Part shown: positions 8,339 through 15,096 of the stretch, in pieces | How positions within the stretch are numbered: position 1 is the stretch's first letter | Layout of the letters: every line of letters starts with the position of its first letter | Assembly (NCBI GenBank): GCA_036985755.1 | Contig: BTQG01000035.1 | Span: 1 to 22,554 of the forward strand | Source of the DNA: JACZST01 sp036985755 | GTDB taxonomy: Bacteria; Actinomycetota; Acidimicrobiia; Spongiisociales; UBA5794 | Length of the DNA stretch: 22,554 bases | Direction: 5' to 3' | Position numbers and translations under genes: made by a program | The notes under the pieces: model-generated | Told to the model about the DNA's origin: nothing | The model's database searches: none | Seen by the model: the letters and a program-made list of their open reading frames with translations, nothing else

Positions 8339-8364
8339 GGCTTAAAGGTCGTGCCGTCGGTCGG

Positions 8365-8373
8365 ACGTTAGCA
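8365..8373 (-). promoter_or_regulatory. Candidate extended -10 promoter of the pyr operon
   Basis: The minus strand reads TGCTAACGT, a TGN-TANNNT extended -10 element. Transcription would begin near 8358 and give a leader of about 50 bases before the leader ORF, with the PyrR motif fully included. A TTCACA at 8396-8391 could be a -35, but the spacing of 20 bases is too long, so the assignment rests on the extended -10 and the position. It is a weak prediction. Confidence 0.4.
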
Positions 8374-8427
8374 CGCTGGCTGTGGAGCCCTGTGAATCAC
8401 AATCGGTCATCTCGGATGGTCACGACG

Positions 8428-8453
8428 GCCCCCGGCCTGCTCAGGCCGGGGGC
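8428..8453 (-). terminator. Strong GC hairpin at the end of nusB
   Basis: GCCCCCGGCCTG and CAGGCCGGGGGC form a perfect 12-base inverted repeat with two bases between them, starting at the last base of the nusB TAG. No U-tract follows on the minus strand (CGTCGTGACC), so it is a tail-less hairpin of the kind common in GC-rich actinobacteria. It probably ends or stabilises the upstream transcript and separates it from the pyr operon. Confidence 0.6.
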
Positions 8454-8821
8454 TACTCACGGGCCTGCTCGGCGATCTTGGCCAGCACACCGTTGACGAA
8501 ACGACCGGACTGCGCCGTTGAGAAACGCTTGGCCAGCTCGACGGCCTGGGACAGGACAACGCCGACCGGGGTGTCGCTATATCGCAGCTCGTACACCCCG
8601 AGGCGCAGAATCGCCCGATCGACGGCAGGCATCCTGGCCACTCGCCAGTCGGTGGCCTCAGCATCGAGCACGGCGTCGATCTCCTCGACGTGTGACCAGG
8701 TCTCGTGGGCCAGCCGAAAGCCGCGCCCCTCGTGTTGTGAGGACTCGACCTGGGAGAGATCGCCGGCGTCTGCCGAATACAGGAGGCCGATGGCACGCTC
8801 CCGCGCCTCCTGCTGGCTCAT
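8453..8821 (-). CDS. nusB: Transcription antitermination factor NusB
   Basis: NusB binds boxA RNA together with NusE (ribosomal protein S10) and supports rRNA transcription. The 122-residue helical protein begins with QEARERAIGLLYSAD, matching the RE.A.q.LY N-terminal helix of the family. The C-terminal part has PAVDRAILRLGVYEL and the SGRFVNGVLAKIA ending typical of NusB. Length is slightly shorter than E. coli NusB (139). Its ATG overlaps the efp stop as ATGA, and no strong ribosome site precedes it. A strong GC hairpin begins at its stop codon, so it is probably the last gene of the prepilin peptidase-aro-efp-nusB unit. Confidence 0.95.
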   Translation of the reverse strand: MSQQEARERAIGLLYSADAGDLSQVESSQHEGRGFRLAHETWSHVEEIDAVLDAEATDWRVARMPAVDRAILRLGVYELRYSDTPVGVVLSQAVELAKRFSTAQSGRFVNGVLAKIAEQARE

Positions 8822-9378
8822 GAAACCCGGGTGATGTAGTCCCCGGTTCGCGTGTCGACCTTGACAGTGTCGCCGATGTCGACGAAGAGCGGGGTGTGGA
8901 TCACGAGACCGGTCGACAGTGTCACCGGCTTGGTGGCACTCGACACCCGATCGCCCCTGACCGCCGGCTCGGTGTGGGTGACCTCCAACTCGACGGCAGC
9001 GGGGAGTTCGACACCAATTGCCTTGCCCTCGAACATCGATAAGCGAACAGTTGCGCCTTCAACCAGGTACGACGCCTCGGCGCCGATGGCCTCCTTGGTG
9101 AGCATGAGCTGGTCGAATGTCTCGTTGTCCATGAAGGTGAAGCCCATGTCGTCGCGAAACAGGTACTGGTAGTCGCGGCGGTCGATGGTCGCCCTCGGGA
9201 GATTCTCGCCGGCGCGGAAGGTGCGGTCGACGACTCCGCCGGAAGTGAGGTTCTTGAGCTTCATCCGCACGAACGCCTTGCCCTTTCCCGGCTTGACGTG
9301 CTGGTACTCCACCACCTGGAACAGGCCGTCCGGCAAATTCAGCGCCATACCGGGTTTCACGTCGTTTGTTGAAATCAC
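8818..9378 (-). CDS. efp: Translation elongation factor P
   Basis: EF-P binds between the P and E sites and rescues ribosomes stalled at proline stretches. The 186-residue protein has the normal three-domain length. The N-terminal KOW-like domain carries the tip loop HVKPGKGKAF, with Lys32 at the site that is modified in E. coli EF-P; no EpmA or other modification gene is in the window. The C-terminal domain ends with the family signature DIGDTVKVDTRTGDYITRV. The start is GTG at 9378, overlapping the aroB stop as GTGA, with GAGGAG upstream inside aroB. It sits between aroB and nusB, as in many actinobacteria, although the aroQ and pepQ genes often found there are absent. Confidence 0.97.
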   Translation of the reverse strand: MISTNDVKPGMALNLPDGLFQVVEYQHVKPGKGKAFVRMKLKNLTSGGVVDRTFRAGENLPRATIDRRDYQYLFRDDMGFTFMDNETFDQLMLTKEAIGAEASYLVEGATVRLSMFEGKAIGVELPAAVELEVTHTEPAVRGDRVSSATKPVTLSTGLVIHTPLFVDIGDTVKVDTRTGDYITRVS

Positions 9379-10430
9379 GCCCCGTGCTCCTCGATGCCGA
9401 CAGCGGCCAATGCGGCGCGTACGCTAGCCGGATCGGCGTGCACCACCGCTGGCCTCCCCACCGCCTCCAACACCACGAAACGCATCCCCCCGTCGTCCCG
9501 CTTCTTGTCGAGCGCCATCAGCTCTTCTGCTCGCGCCATCGATACCGTCGGCGCGTCCACCGCCAGTCCGAGCGAGGCAATGAGGTCGCGCTGTTCCCCC
9601 GCTCCATCGAAGCCCGTCATCATCTCCGAGAGGGTCGCCGCTGCCACCATGCCGACGGCGACCGCATGGCCATGGCTCATCCCCGCGGCCACCTCCACCG
9701 CGTGACCGATCGTGTGCCCGTAGTTCAAGATCGCTCGCCGGCCGCGTTCGGTGAAATCCGACGACACCACCTCTGCCTTGACGGCCACCGCCCGGTTGAC
9801 AACCTCGTCGAGAGGCGCCCCGAGGCCGTGTGTCTCGTAGAGCGCAACCAGGTCCGGGTCCCCGATGTAGCCCGTCTTCAGGGCCTCGGCACCGCCCTCT
9901 GCCAGGAGAGATTCAGGGAGCTCGGCGAGCAGCTCGAGATCGACGATGACCCTGACGGGGTGCCGGAAGACTCCGGCAAGGTTCTTGCCGTCGACGTTGA
10001 CCGCGGACTTGCCGCCGACGGCGGCATCGACGGCACCAAGCAGGGTTGTGGGTATGAACACTGCCTCGATGCCGCGCATGTAGGTTGCCGCAACGAACCC
10101 TGCGGCATCGGTGAGGGCCCCTCCTCCGATAGCCACGATGCTGTCACCCCGTGCCACGCCCGCAGTGGCCAGCCGGCGATACACATCCTCGATGACCGTC
10201 ATCTGTTTTGCTGCTTCGCCGTCGGGCAGGGTCATCGGGACCGTTGCTAGACCCTCGGCGGCGAAAGACTCGGCAACGGCCTGCGCCAGGCCCTTCACCG
10301 CCGGCTGGTTGAGGATCGCCACCCGCGAGCGTCCGTCGCGCTCGGGCAGCAGCGGGGAGTCATCAATCAAGCCGGGGCCGACGAGGATCTCGGAAACGAC
10401 TTGCTCACCTTCGGTGATCACATGGCGCAT
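9375..10430 (-). CDS. aroB: 3-dehydroquinate synthase
   Basis: AroB converts DAHP to 3-dehydroquinate, the second step of the shikimate pathway, using NAD and a divalent metal. The 351-residue protein has the NAD-binding stretch IGGGALTDAAGFVAATYMRG (residues 101-120) and the active-site segment VGGKSAVNVDGKN (138-150). The likely metal ligands are Glu182 in EGGAEALKTG, His239 in YGHTIGHAVE and His253 in HGHAVAVGM. The last motif usually reads HGEAVAIGM; here the residue after Gly is His, and Mycobacterium also varies there (Ala). The ATG overlaps the end of aroK by 13 bases, with a moderate GAGAG upstream. Confidence 0.96.
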   Translation of the reverse strand: MRHVITEGEQVVSEILVGPGLIDDSPLLPERDGRSRVAILNQPAVKGLAQAVAESFAAEGLATVPMTLPDGEAAKQMTVIEDVYRRLATAGVARGDSIVAIGGGALTDAAGFVAATYMRGIEAVFIPTTLLGAVDAAVGGKSAVNVDGKNLAGVFRHPVRVIVDLELLAELPESLLAEGGAEALKTGYIGDPDLVALYETHGLGAPLDEVVNRAVAVKAEVVSSDFTERGRRAILNYGHTIGHAVEVAAGMSHGHAVAVGMVAAATLSEMMTGFDGAGEQRDLIASLGLAVDAPTVSMARAEELMALDKKRDDGGMRFVVLEAVGRPAVVHADPASVRAALAAVGIEEHGA

Positions 10431-10918
10431 GCGCTCTCAACACGATCGGCGACGGTCTCGACGTCGTCGTTGCCGTCCACGACGAGCTCGGCTGCGACCC
10501 GGTAGGCAACGGCGCGATCGGCGAAGATATCGGAGAGCATTTCCAGAGTGTCGCCGCCGAGCAGGGGGCGGGTCTCGTCGTCGCCGATCCTGGCCGCCGC
10601 CGTCTCCGGGGTCACCTCGAGCAGGACCACCGTTCCGCTGTCGCCCATGGTGGCGACGTTGCCCTCGGCAAGGACCGACCCACCACCGGTGGCCACGATC
10701 CCATCGGGGTTCTCAGCAACCACGCGCAGCTCGTCGGCCTCGAGGGTTCGGAAGGTCTCTTCGCCGTCCATGAAGAAGATGTCGCTCACCGTCCGGCCCG
10801 CGATACGTTCAACTCGCTCGTCGATGTCGTAGAACGGGAGGCCGGCGCGCTCGGCCAGCACCGAGCCGACGGCGTTCTTGCCGCTTCCCATCAACCCGAT
10901 CAACCAGATGTGGCCCAT
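10418..10918 (-). CDS. aroK: Shikimate kinase with altered Walker A motif
   Basis: AroK phosphorylates shikimate at the 3-hydroxyl. The 166-residue protein has the shikimate-binding residues Asp33 (YDID), Arg57 (FRTLE) and the Gly78-Gly79-Gly80 loop, plus the lid Arg117 (TRPLL). The P-loop reads GLMGSGKN (residues 8-15). Asn15 stands where nearly all family members have Ser or Thr, the residue that helps hold Mg-ATP; the codon (minus strand AAC, 10876-10874) is plain. The rest is intact, so I expect an active enzyme, but with possible effects on metal or ATP binding. The start ATG at 10918 shares a base with the aroC stop (TGATG); the longer frame to 11065 is not family-like. Confidence 0.95.
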   Translation of the reverse strand: MGHIWLIGLMGSGKNAVGSVLAERAGLPFYDIDERVERIAGRTVSDIFFMDGEETFRTLEADELRVVAENPDGIVATGGGSVLAEGNVATMGDSGTVVLLEVTPETAAARIGDDETRPLLGGDTLEMLSDIFADRAVAYRVAAELVVDGNDDVETVADRVESACAM

Positions 10919-12078
10919 CAGTAAGCGGCGAGGCGCGCCAGGTGAGCCTGATGTGCTTCGATGAATGCCGACCGGGTGTCGCCTCCATAGACGCGCTGCA
11001 TCTCGGCGGCGAGCACGATGGCAACCATCTGCTCGGCAACGACGCCGGCGGCCGGGACCGAACACACATCGCTGCGCTCGCGGAACGCATCGGCCGCTTC
11101 CTTGGTCGTCACATCGATCGATCGCAGCGCCCGCATCAGGGTCGACAGGGGCTTTTGGGCGGCCCTGACCCTGATGAGGGAGCCATTGGAGATGCCACCC
11201 TCGATGCCCCCCGCCCGATTGGTGTCCCTCACCACTCCGTCGCCGTCTTCCCCGATGCGGATCTCATCGTGGGCCTGCGTGCCGAAGCGGGCGGCGGAGT
11301 CGAAACCGTCACCGATTTCGACGGCCTTGATGCCGGGGATCGACATGAGCGCTCCGGCGAGCAGGGTGTCGAGTCTGCGGTCGTAATGGACGTGGCTGCC
11401 CACACCGGCCGGGACGCCGTCGGCGACGACTTCAACGATGCCGCCGAGCGTGTCGCGGTCGCTCTTTGCGGTGTCGATGGCGGCGATCATCGCGATCTCT
11501 GCGTCCTGGTCGTCGTACACGCGCACCGGTGATGCGTCGATGGCTTCCCCGTCGGTTATGGCCGGGATGAGATCCTTTGCGGCGGCGATGGGCCCGATGC
11601 GAACCACATGGCTGAGCACGCTAACGCCCACCTCGGCGAGCAGCTGCTTTGCCGCGTACCCTGCGACCGTACGCGCCGCGGTTTCCCGAGCCGACGCCCG
11701 CTCCAGGATGTCACGGGCGTCATAGGTGTTGTACTTCTGCATCCCTGCCAGATCGGCATGTCCCGGTCTGGGAGTGGTCATCGGTCGCTCGGTGGCACCA
11801 GGCCCTGGTGCCATCTCGGCCGACCAGCGTTCCCATTCAGTGTTTCTGATGGCGACCGCGACCGGGCTACCGAGCGTTCGCTCGAACCGGACCCCGCCGA
11901 GCACCTCGAGCTCGTCGCGCTCGATGCGCATTCTCGGCCCTCTTCCGTGCCCGAGGCGGCGCCTGGCCAGCTCCGCGCTCAGCCCGTCGACGGTGAACGC
12001 CAGGTCCTTGGGCAGACCCTCGACGATCGTCACCAGCGCCGGGCCGTGGGATTCACCTGCTGTGAGAAACCGAATCAT
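10918..12078 (-). CDS. aroC: Chorismate synthase
   Basis: AroC converts EPSP to chorismate using reduced FMN, the last step of the shared aromatic pathway. The 386-residue protein starts with IRFLTAGESHGPAL, which is family signature 1 and contains His11. RPGHADLAG holds His107. Signature 2 is RASARETAARTVAGYAAK (residues 128-144), and the C-terminal region has SDVCSVPAAGVVAEQMVA. Length agrees with actinobacterial enzymes. The ATG at 12078 was chosen on the conserved N-terminus; the open frame to 12207 overlaps the prepilin peptidase gene and is not similar to the family. A 31-base gap separates the two genes and has no clear ribosome site. Confidence 0.97.
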   Translation of the reverse strand: MIRFLTAGESHGPALVTIVEGLPKDLAFTVDGLSAELARRRLGHGRGPRMRIERDELEVLGGVRFERTLGSPVAVAIRNTEWERWSAEMAPGPGATERPMTTPRPGHADLAGMQKYNTYDARDILERASARETAARTVAGYAAKQLLAEVGVSVLSHVVRIGPIAAAKDLIPAITDGEAIDASPVRVYDDQDAEIAMIAAIDTAKSDRDTLGGIVEVVADGVPAGVGSHVHYDRRLDTLLAGALMSIPGIKAVEIGDGFDSAARFGTQAHDEIRIGEDGDGVVRDTNRAGGIEGGISNGSLIRVRAAQKPLSTLMRALRSIDVTTKEAADAFRERSDVCSVPAAGVVAEQMVAIVLAAEMQRVYGGDTRSAFIEAHQAHLARLAAY

Positions 12079-12109
12079 CGGGCCATCGTCGCAGCGCTGC
12101 CGCGAAATG

Positions 12110-12763
12110 TCATCCTCCCCCGTTCCGATACCAGTCGGCGAGCGCCGATCCCCAGGCCAGGGCGACATAGGACCCCACAACCAGGTACGGGCCAAACGGG
12201 ATGGCATCCTTCCTGCTGCGGAGCCTGGAGATGATCAAAACCAGCGAAATCAGCCCTCCAAGCAAGAAGGCGGTGAACACGGCAACAACCAGGATCTCCC
12301 ACGCCACAAAGGCGGTGAACACGCCGAGCAGGAAACCGAGCTTCACATCGCCGTAGCCGAAACCACCTCTGGCGATCAGTGCAAGCACGAAGAGCAGCCC
12401 AAAATACGCAAAACCCCCGACCAGCGGTCGCAGCAGAGGTCCACCCTCGATAAGGCTCCCCGCCAGCAGGAGGACCACCCCGACAACCGTCCCCGGGAAC
12501 AGGATACGGTTCGGGATCAGCTGGGAGTCGATATCGGTGAGGGTCAACGTCACCGTGACCGCGACGAACCACAGGTAGGCCGGCAGCACCCAGGTCACGT
12601 CCACAACCAGCGGCGTCGCTGCGAAGAGAAGGCCGGTGGCGGCGACAACGATCGGCAGTCGCCTGGATTCCTTCCTCACCTGCGGTGGCGCCACATCGAT
12701 AGCGACGGCCTCGGCGAGCACTCCGGCGACAAGGCCTATGGGAAACAGGAAGAGACTCGCCAT
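12110..12763 (-). CDS. Type IV prepilin peptidase, A24 family, without the N-methylase domain
   Basis: A24 peptidases are membrane aspartic proteases that cut the short leader of type IV pilin-like proteins. The 217-residue protein has about seven hydrophobic segments. The first catalytic Asp is Asp77 in TLTDIDSQLIPN, and the second is Asp139 in GFGYGDVKL, the GxGD motif. The cysteine-containing methyltransferase domain found at the N-terminus of PilD is absent; only about 70 residues with two hydrophobic stretches precede the first Asp. The start at 12763 was chosen because the reading frame upstream (to 12892) is hydrophilic, Arg- and Cys-rich and overlaps aroE. No pilin gene is in the window, so the substrate is unknown. 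A similar gene lies at this place in Mycobacterium and Streptomyces. Confidence 0.85.
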   Translation of the reverse strand: MASLFLFPIGLVAGVLAEAVAIDVAPPQVRKESRRLPIVVAATGLLFAATPLVVDVTWVLPAYLWFVAVTVTLTLTDIDSQLIPNRILFPGTVVGVVLLLAGSLIEGGPLLRPLVGGFAYFGLLFVLALIARGGFGYGDVKLGFLLGVFTAFVAWEILVVAVFTAFLLGGLISLVLIISRLRSRKDAIPFGPYLVVGSYVALAWGSALADWYRNGGG

Positions 12764-12773
12764 GCGGCGCTGG

Positions 12774-12803
12774 AGCCTATCGAAGTCGAGCGCCCAGAGT
12801 CGA
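12774..12803 (-). promoter_or_regulatory. Candidate promoter for the prepilin peptidase-aroC unit
   Basis: The minus strand has TCGACT (12803-12798, four of six matches to TTGACA), 18 bases, then TAGGCT (12779-12774, a TANNNT -10). Transcription would start about four bases before the ATG at 12763, giving an almost leaderless mRNA, which fits the lack of a Shine-Dalgarno. A hairpin just upstream supports a transcription boundary here. Confidence 0.35.
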
Positions 12804-12814
12804 CAGTGTGCCAG

Positions 12815-12835
12815 CCGGCGGCAGGGTCCCGCCGG
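12815..12835 (-). terminator. GC hairpin after aroE
   Basis: CCGGCGG and CCGCCGG form a perfect seven-base inverted repeat with a seven-base loop, five bases after the aroE stop codon. No U-tract follows, so termination is uncertain; it may be a tail-less terminator or only an mRNA 3' end structure. It lies in the 77-base gap between aroE and the prepilin peptidase. Confidence 0.4.
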
Positions 12836-12840
12836 TGCGC

Positions 12841-13608
12841 TCAGCGCGCCGCTCGTCGCATGGCATCCATCGGGGCGACAACACCGGTCCACAGTTCGAA
12901 TGAGACAGCAGCCTGGGCAAGCAACATGTCGCGCCCGTCGGCGACGGGGAGACCGTGCCCGCCAAGCTCGCTGACCGCAGGGGTGGGCTGTAACCCGTAG
13001 GGGAGATCGACGAGCCCGGAGGCGTGGGCAAGCGTCGCATCCGGGAGGGCTTCACCTTCCATGCCGATCGGGGTGGCGTTCACCACGATCGCTCCATCGA
13101 TGCCGGTCCCCCACTCAACAACGTCCCCATCGACGCGGGTCCGCTCGAGCAAGGCGGCCGCACCGGCTGCGCGGCGCGCCGCGATGTGCAGGTTGTGCTC
13201 GGCGAGGGCAACCAGCGCCGCCGCCGCCGCTCCGCCGCTGCCAAGGACGAGAACCGGGGCCTTCATCGACAGCCCGGCGTCGCCCCAGATCGTGAGGATT
13301 CCTGCCACGTCGGTGTTGTCCCCAAAGGCCATGCCCTGGCGGTGCACCAGCGTGTTCACCGCACCGGTGCGCAGCGCCGTTTCGGAAACACGGTCGACTG
13401 ATTCAAATGCCGCCTCTTTGTGTGGCATGGTGACATTGCCACCGTCGAGGCGTCCGTAACGGACCTCGGCTATGGCGGTCACGAGCCCCGATCGGTCGAC
13501 CTTCCTGGCCTGGTAGCTGCCTTCGATCCCGGCGGCCGCCAGCGCTGCGGTGTGGATCGCCGGCGATCGCGAGTGCTCGACAGGATCGCCGAGCAGCACG
13601 AGGTTCAC
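12841..13608 (-). CDS. aroE: Shikimate dehydrogenase
   Basis: AroE reduces 3-dehydroshikimate to shikimate with NADPH. The 255-residue protein opens with LVLLGDPVEHSRSPAIHTAAL, containing the Ser-x-Ser shikimate-binding site. NVTMPHKEAAF carries the catalytic Lys64, and GDNTDVAG carries Asp100. The nucleotide-binding loop is GSGGAAAA (residues 123-130), and the ending DGRDMLLAQAAVSFELWTG is the typical C-terminal helix. The protein is slightly shorter than the usual 270 residues. It starts with GTG at 13608 in a GTGA overlap with mltG. Along with aroC, aroK and aroB it makes a partial shikimate cluster, interrupted by the prepilin peptidase; aroQ, aroA and a DAHP synthase gene are not in the window. 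Confidence 0.96.
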   Translation of the reverse strand: MNLVLLGDPVEHSRSPAIHTAALAAAGIEGSYQARKVDRSGLVTAIAEVRYGRLDGGNVTMPHKEAAFESVDRVSETALRTGAVNTLVHRQGMAFGDNTDVAGILTIWGDAGLSMKAPVLVLGSGGAAAAALVALAEHNLHIAARRAAGAAALLERTRVDGDVVEWGTGIDGAIVVNATPIGMEGEALPDATLAHASGLVDLPYGLQPTPAVSELGGHGLPVADGRDMLLAQAAVSFELWTGVVAPMDAMRRAAR

Positions 13609-14687
13609 GGGAGTACCCCGTCCGCCTTCGCCTGTTCGATCTTCGCCTGGTGCCCCGCATACGTCTCAGAGAAGCCGTGACGGCCGTCCTGAGAAACCAG
13701 CACGTAGAAGAGATATCCGGTGGTCGCCGGGTTGGCCGCAGCCAGGGCGGACTCGATCTGGACGGTACCGATGGGGGTCGGAGGCAGGCCGGGGATCAGG
13801 TAGGTGTTCCAGGGTGAGTCGATCTTTAGATCTTCGGCGAGCACCCGGCCGGGACTGCCGCCGAGGGCGTACACGACGGTGGCATCGATCTGAAGGGGCA
13901 TGCCCATCTCGAGACGGTTGTATATCACGCTGGCGATGAGCGGTCGGTCCTCTTCCACGCCCGCTTCGCGCTGAATCAGCGATGCCACGATCAGCATCTC
14001 GTAGGTGTCCACCCCGAGTTTCTCGAAGCGTGACGAGTCGATGTCGCTGATCCGGTGCACGGTCTCGTCTGCCATCATTTGCAGGATCTCCCTCGCGGGG
14101 GTGTCCTGGCGGATCTCGTATCTCGCCGGATACAACAGACCCTCCCACCTGGCCAGCTCATCGACACCCTCTGGCGCTTCTGCGGGAAGCAAAGCTGAGG
14201 TCACCAAGCCATCACGCAGCGCAACCGCAAAGTCCTCGACCGGCGTACCGGTCTGTTCGGCGAGGCTCTCGATAGCGGAGGCCACGGTGACTCCTTCGAG
14301 CACGATGACGCTCTGCTCGAACACATCCGGGCCTTCGACGAGCCGGGTGGCCACGTCCTCTGGCCTCATGCCCGTCTCCAGGCGGTACATCCCAGGCTTG
14401 AGTTGGGAGGCCACACCTTGCTGCTCGACGAAGCGCGACAGGTCTCGAGCCGGGACGACGCCTGCTTCCTCCATCAAGGCGGCGATGCTGCGAGCCGACG
14501 CCCCGTTTGGAACCTCTACGGTCACTTCGACGCCGTGGACAATCGTCGTCGTCACCGGTGCGGCCGTTACCGCGGTGGCGAGCAGCCTGCCGAGCAGAAA
14601 CACGGTGACGACCCCCGCGATCAGGAGCGCGGCTACGACGAGGACCCGGATCAGGGTCCGGTCATGCTTCGTGCTCTCCGTCGTCAT
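13605..14687 (-). CDS. mltG: Endolytic murein transglycosylase MltG (YceG family)
   Basis: MltG is a membrane-anchored enzyme that cleaves nascent glycan strands and is thought to end peptidoglycan chain growth. The 360-residue protein has a short basic cytoplasmic tail, one membrane helix (about residues 12-34, rich in Val, Leu and Ala) and an extracellular part. A LysM-like domain covers about residues 50-110. The catalytic domain includes ASLIQREAG with the likely catalytic Glu241, followed by IASVIYNRLEMGMPLQIDATVVYAL, and ends with the PWNTYLIPGLPPTPI segment. The start at ATG 14687 overlaps ruvX by 26 bases; the frame extends to 14735, but the extra residues are unlike the family. Confidence 0.95.
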   Translation of the reverse strand: MTTESTKHDRTLIRVLVVAALLIAGVVTVFLLGRLLATAVTAAPVTTTIVHGVEVTVEVPNGASARSIAALMEEAGVVPARDLSRFVEQQGVASQLKPGMYRLETGMRPEDVATRLVEGPDVFEQSVIVLEGVTVASAIESLAEQTGTPVEDFAVALRDGLVTSALLPAEAPEGVDELARWEGLLYPARYEIRQDTPAREILQMMADETVHRISDIDSSRFEKLGVDTYEMLIVASLIQREAGVEEDRPLIASVIYNRLEMGMPLQIDATVVYALGGSPGRVLAEDLKIDSPWNTYLIPGLPPTPIGTVQIESALAAANPATTGYLFYVLVSQDGRHGFSETYAGHQAKIEQAKADGVLP

Positions 14688-15096
14688 CGTGCGTCCGCCT
14701 ATCGAGATAGCTTTGCAACATGACCGCTGCCGCAACCTTGTCCCGCACCTCTCGGCGCCGACGGCGGCTGACTCCGCCCTCGATCAAGGCATCCTCCGCG
14801 GTAACGGTCGTGTACCGCTCGTCCTGGAGCGAAACCGGCAGACCGGTCTCCTCCGCGACCTGGTCCGCAAACGCCCTGGCAGACCGCGCTGCCTGTCCCT
14901 CACCGCCGGAGAGCAACAGGGGCAGCCCTACGACGACACGTTCGACGGCCAACTCGGTGACCAGCGTGCGCAACGCAACGCGGACGTCACCAGCGCGCCG
15001 GTCGATCACCGAATGTGGTGTGGCAATGGTACCGGTAGCGTCCGATACCGCGACTCCGATGCGACGCTCCCCATGGTCGAGACCAAGGATCCTCAA
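14662..15096 (-). CDS. ruvX: Putative pre-16S rRNA nuclease / Holliday junction resolvase-like protein (YqgF family)
   Basis: YqgF family proteins have an RNase H-like fold and take part in 16S rRNA 5' end processing; a resolvase role has also been proposed. The 144-residue protein begins RILGLDHGERRIGVAVSD, with Asp7 as the first metal ligand. VVGLPLLLSG, DERYTTVTAED and the C-terminal DKVAAAVMLQSYL complete the conserved motifs. The start is TTG at 15096, which overlaps the alaS stop as TTGA; no ATG or GTG nearby fits the conserved N-terminus, so the rare start is well supported. The order alaS-ruvX-mltG-aroE is a common actinobacterial arrangement. Confidence 0.95.
   Translation of the reverse strand: MRILGLDHGERRIGVAVSDATGTIATPHSVIDRRAGDVRVALRTLVTELAVERVVVGLPLLLSGGEGQAARSARAFADQVAEETGLPVSLQDERYTTVTAEDALIEGGVSRRRRREVRDKVAAAVMLQSYLDRRTHDDDGEHEA

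Noticed and set aside
8391..8396. TTCACA as a -35 element of the pyr promoter
   Set aside because: It is 20 bases from the extended -10, longer than the 16-19 normally tolerated, so it was not included in the promoter call.
12076..12087. Three-codon ORF (ATG GCC CGA TGA) ending exactly on the aroC ATG
   Set aside because: It has no ribosome site, and such short frames occur by chance; there is no other sign of regulation at aroC.
11726..13000. 424-codon plus-strand open frame opposite aroC, the prepilin peptidase and aroE
   Set aside because: It has low-complexity charged composition, no recognisable motif, and is fully covered by minus-strand genes with conserved catalytic residues.
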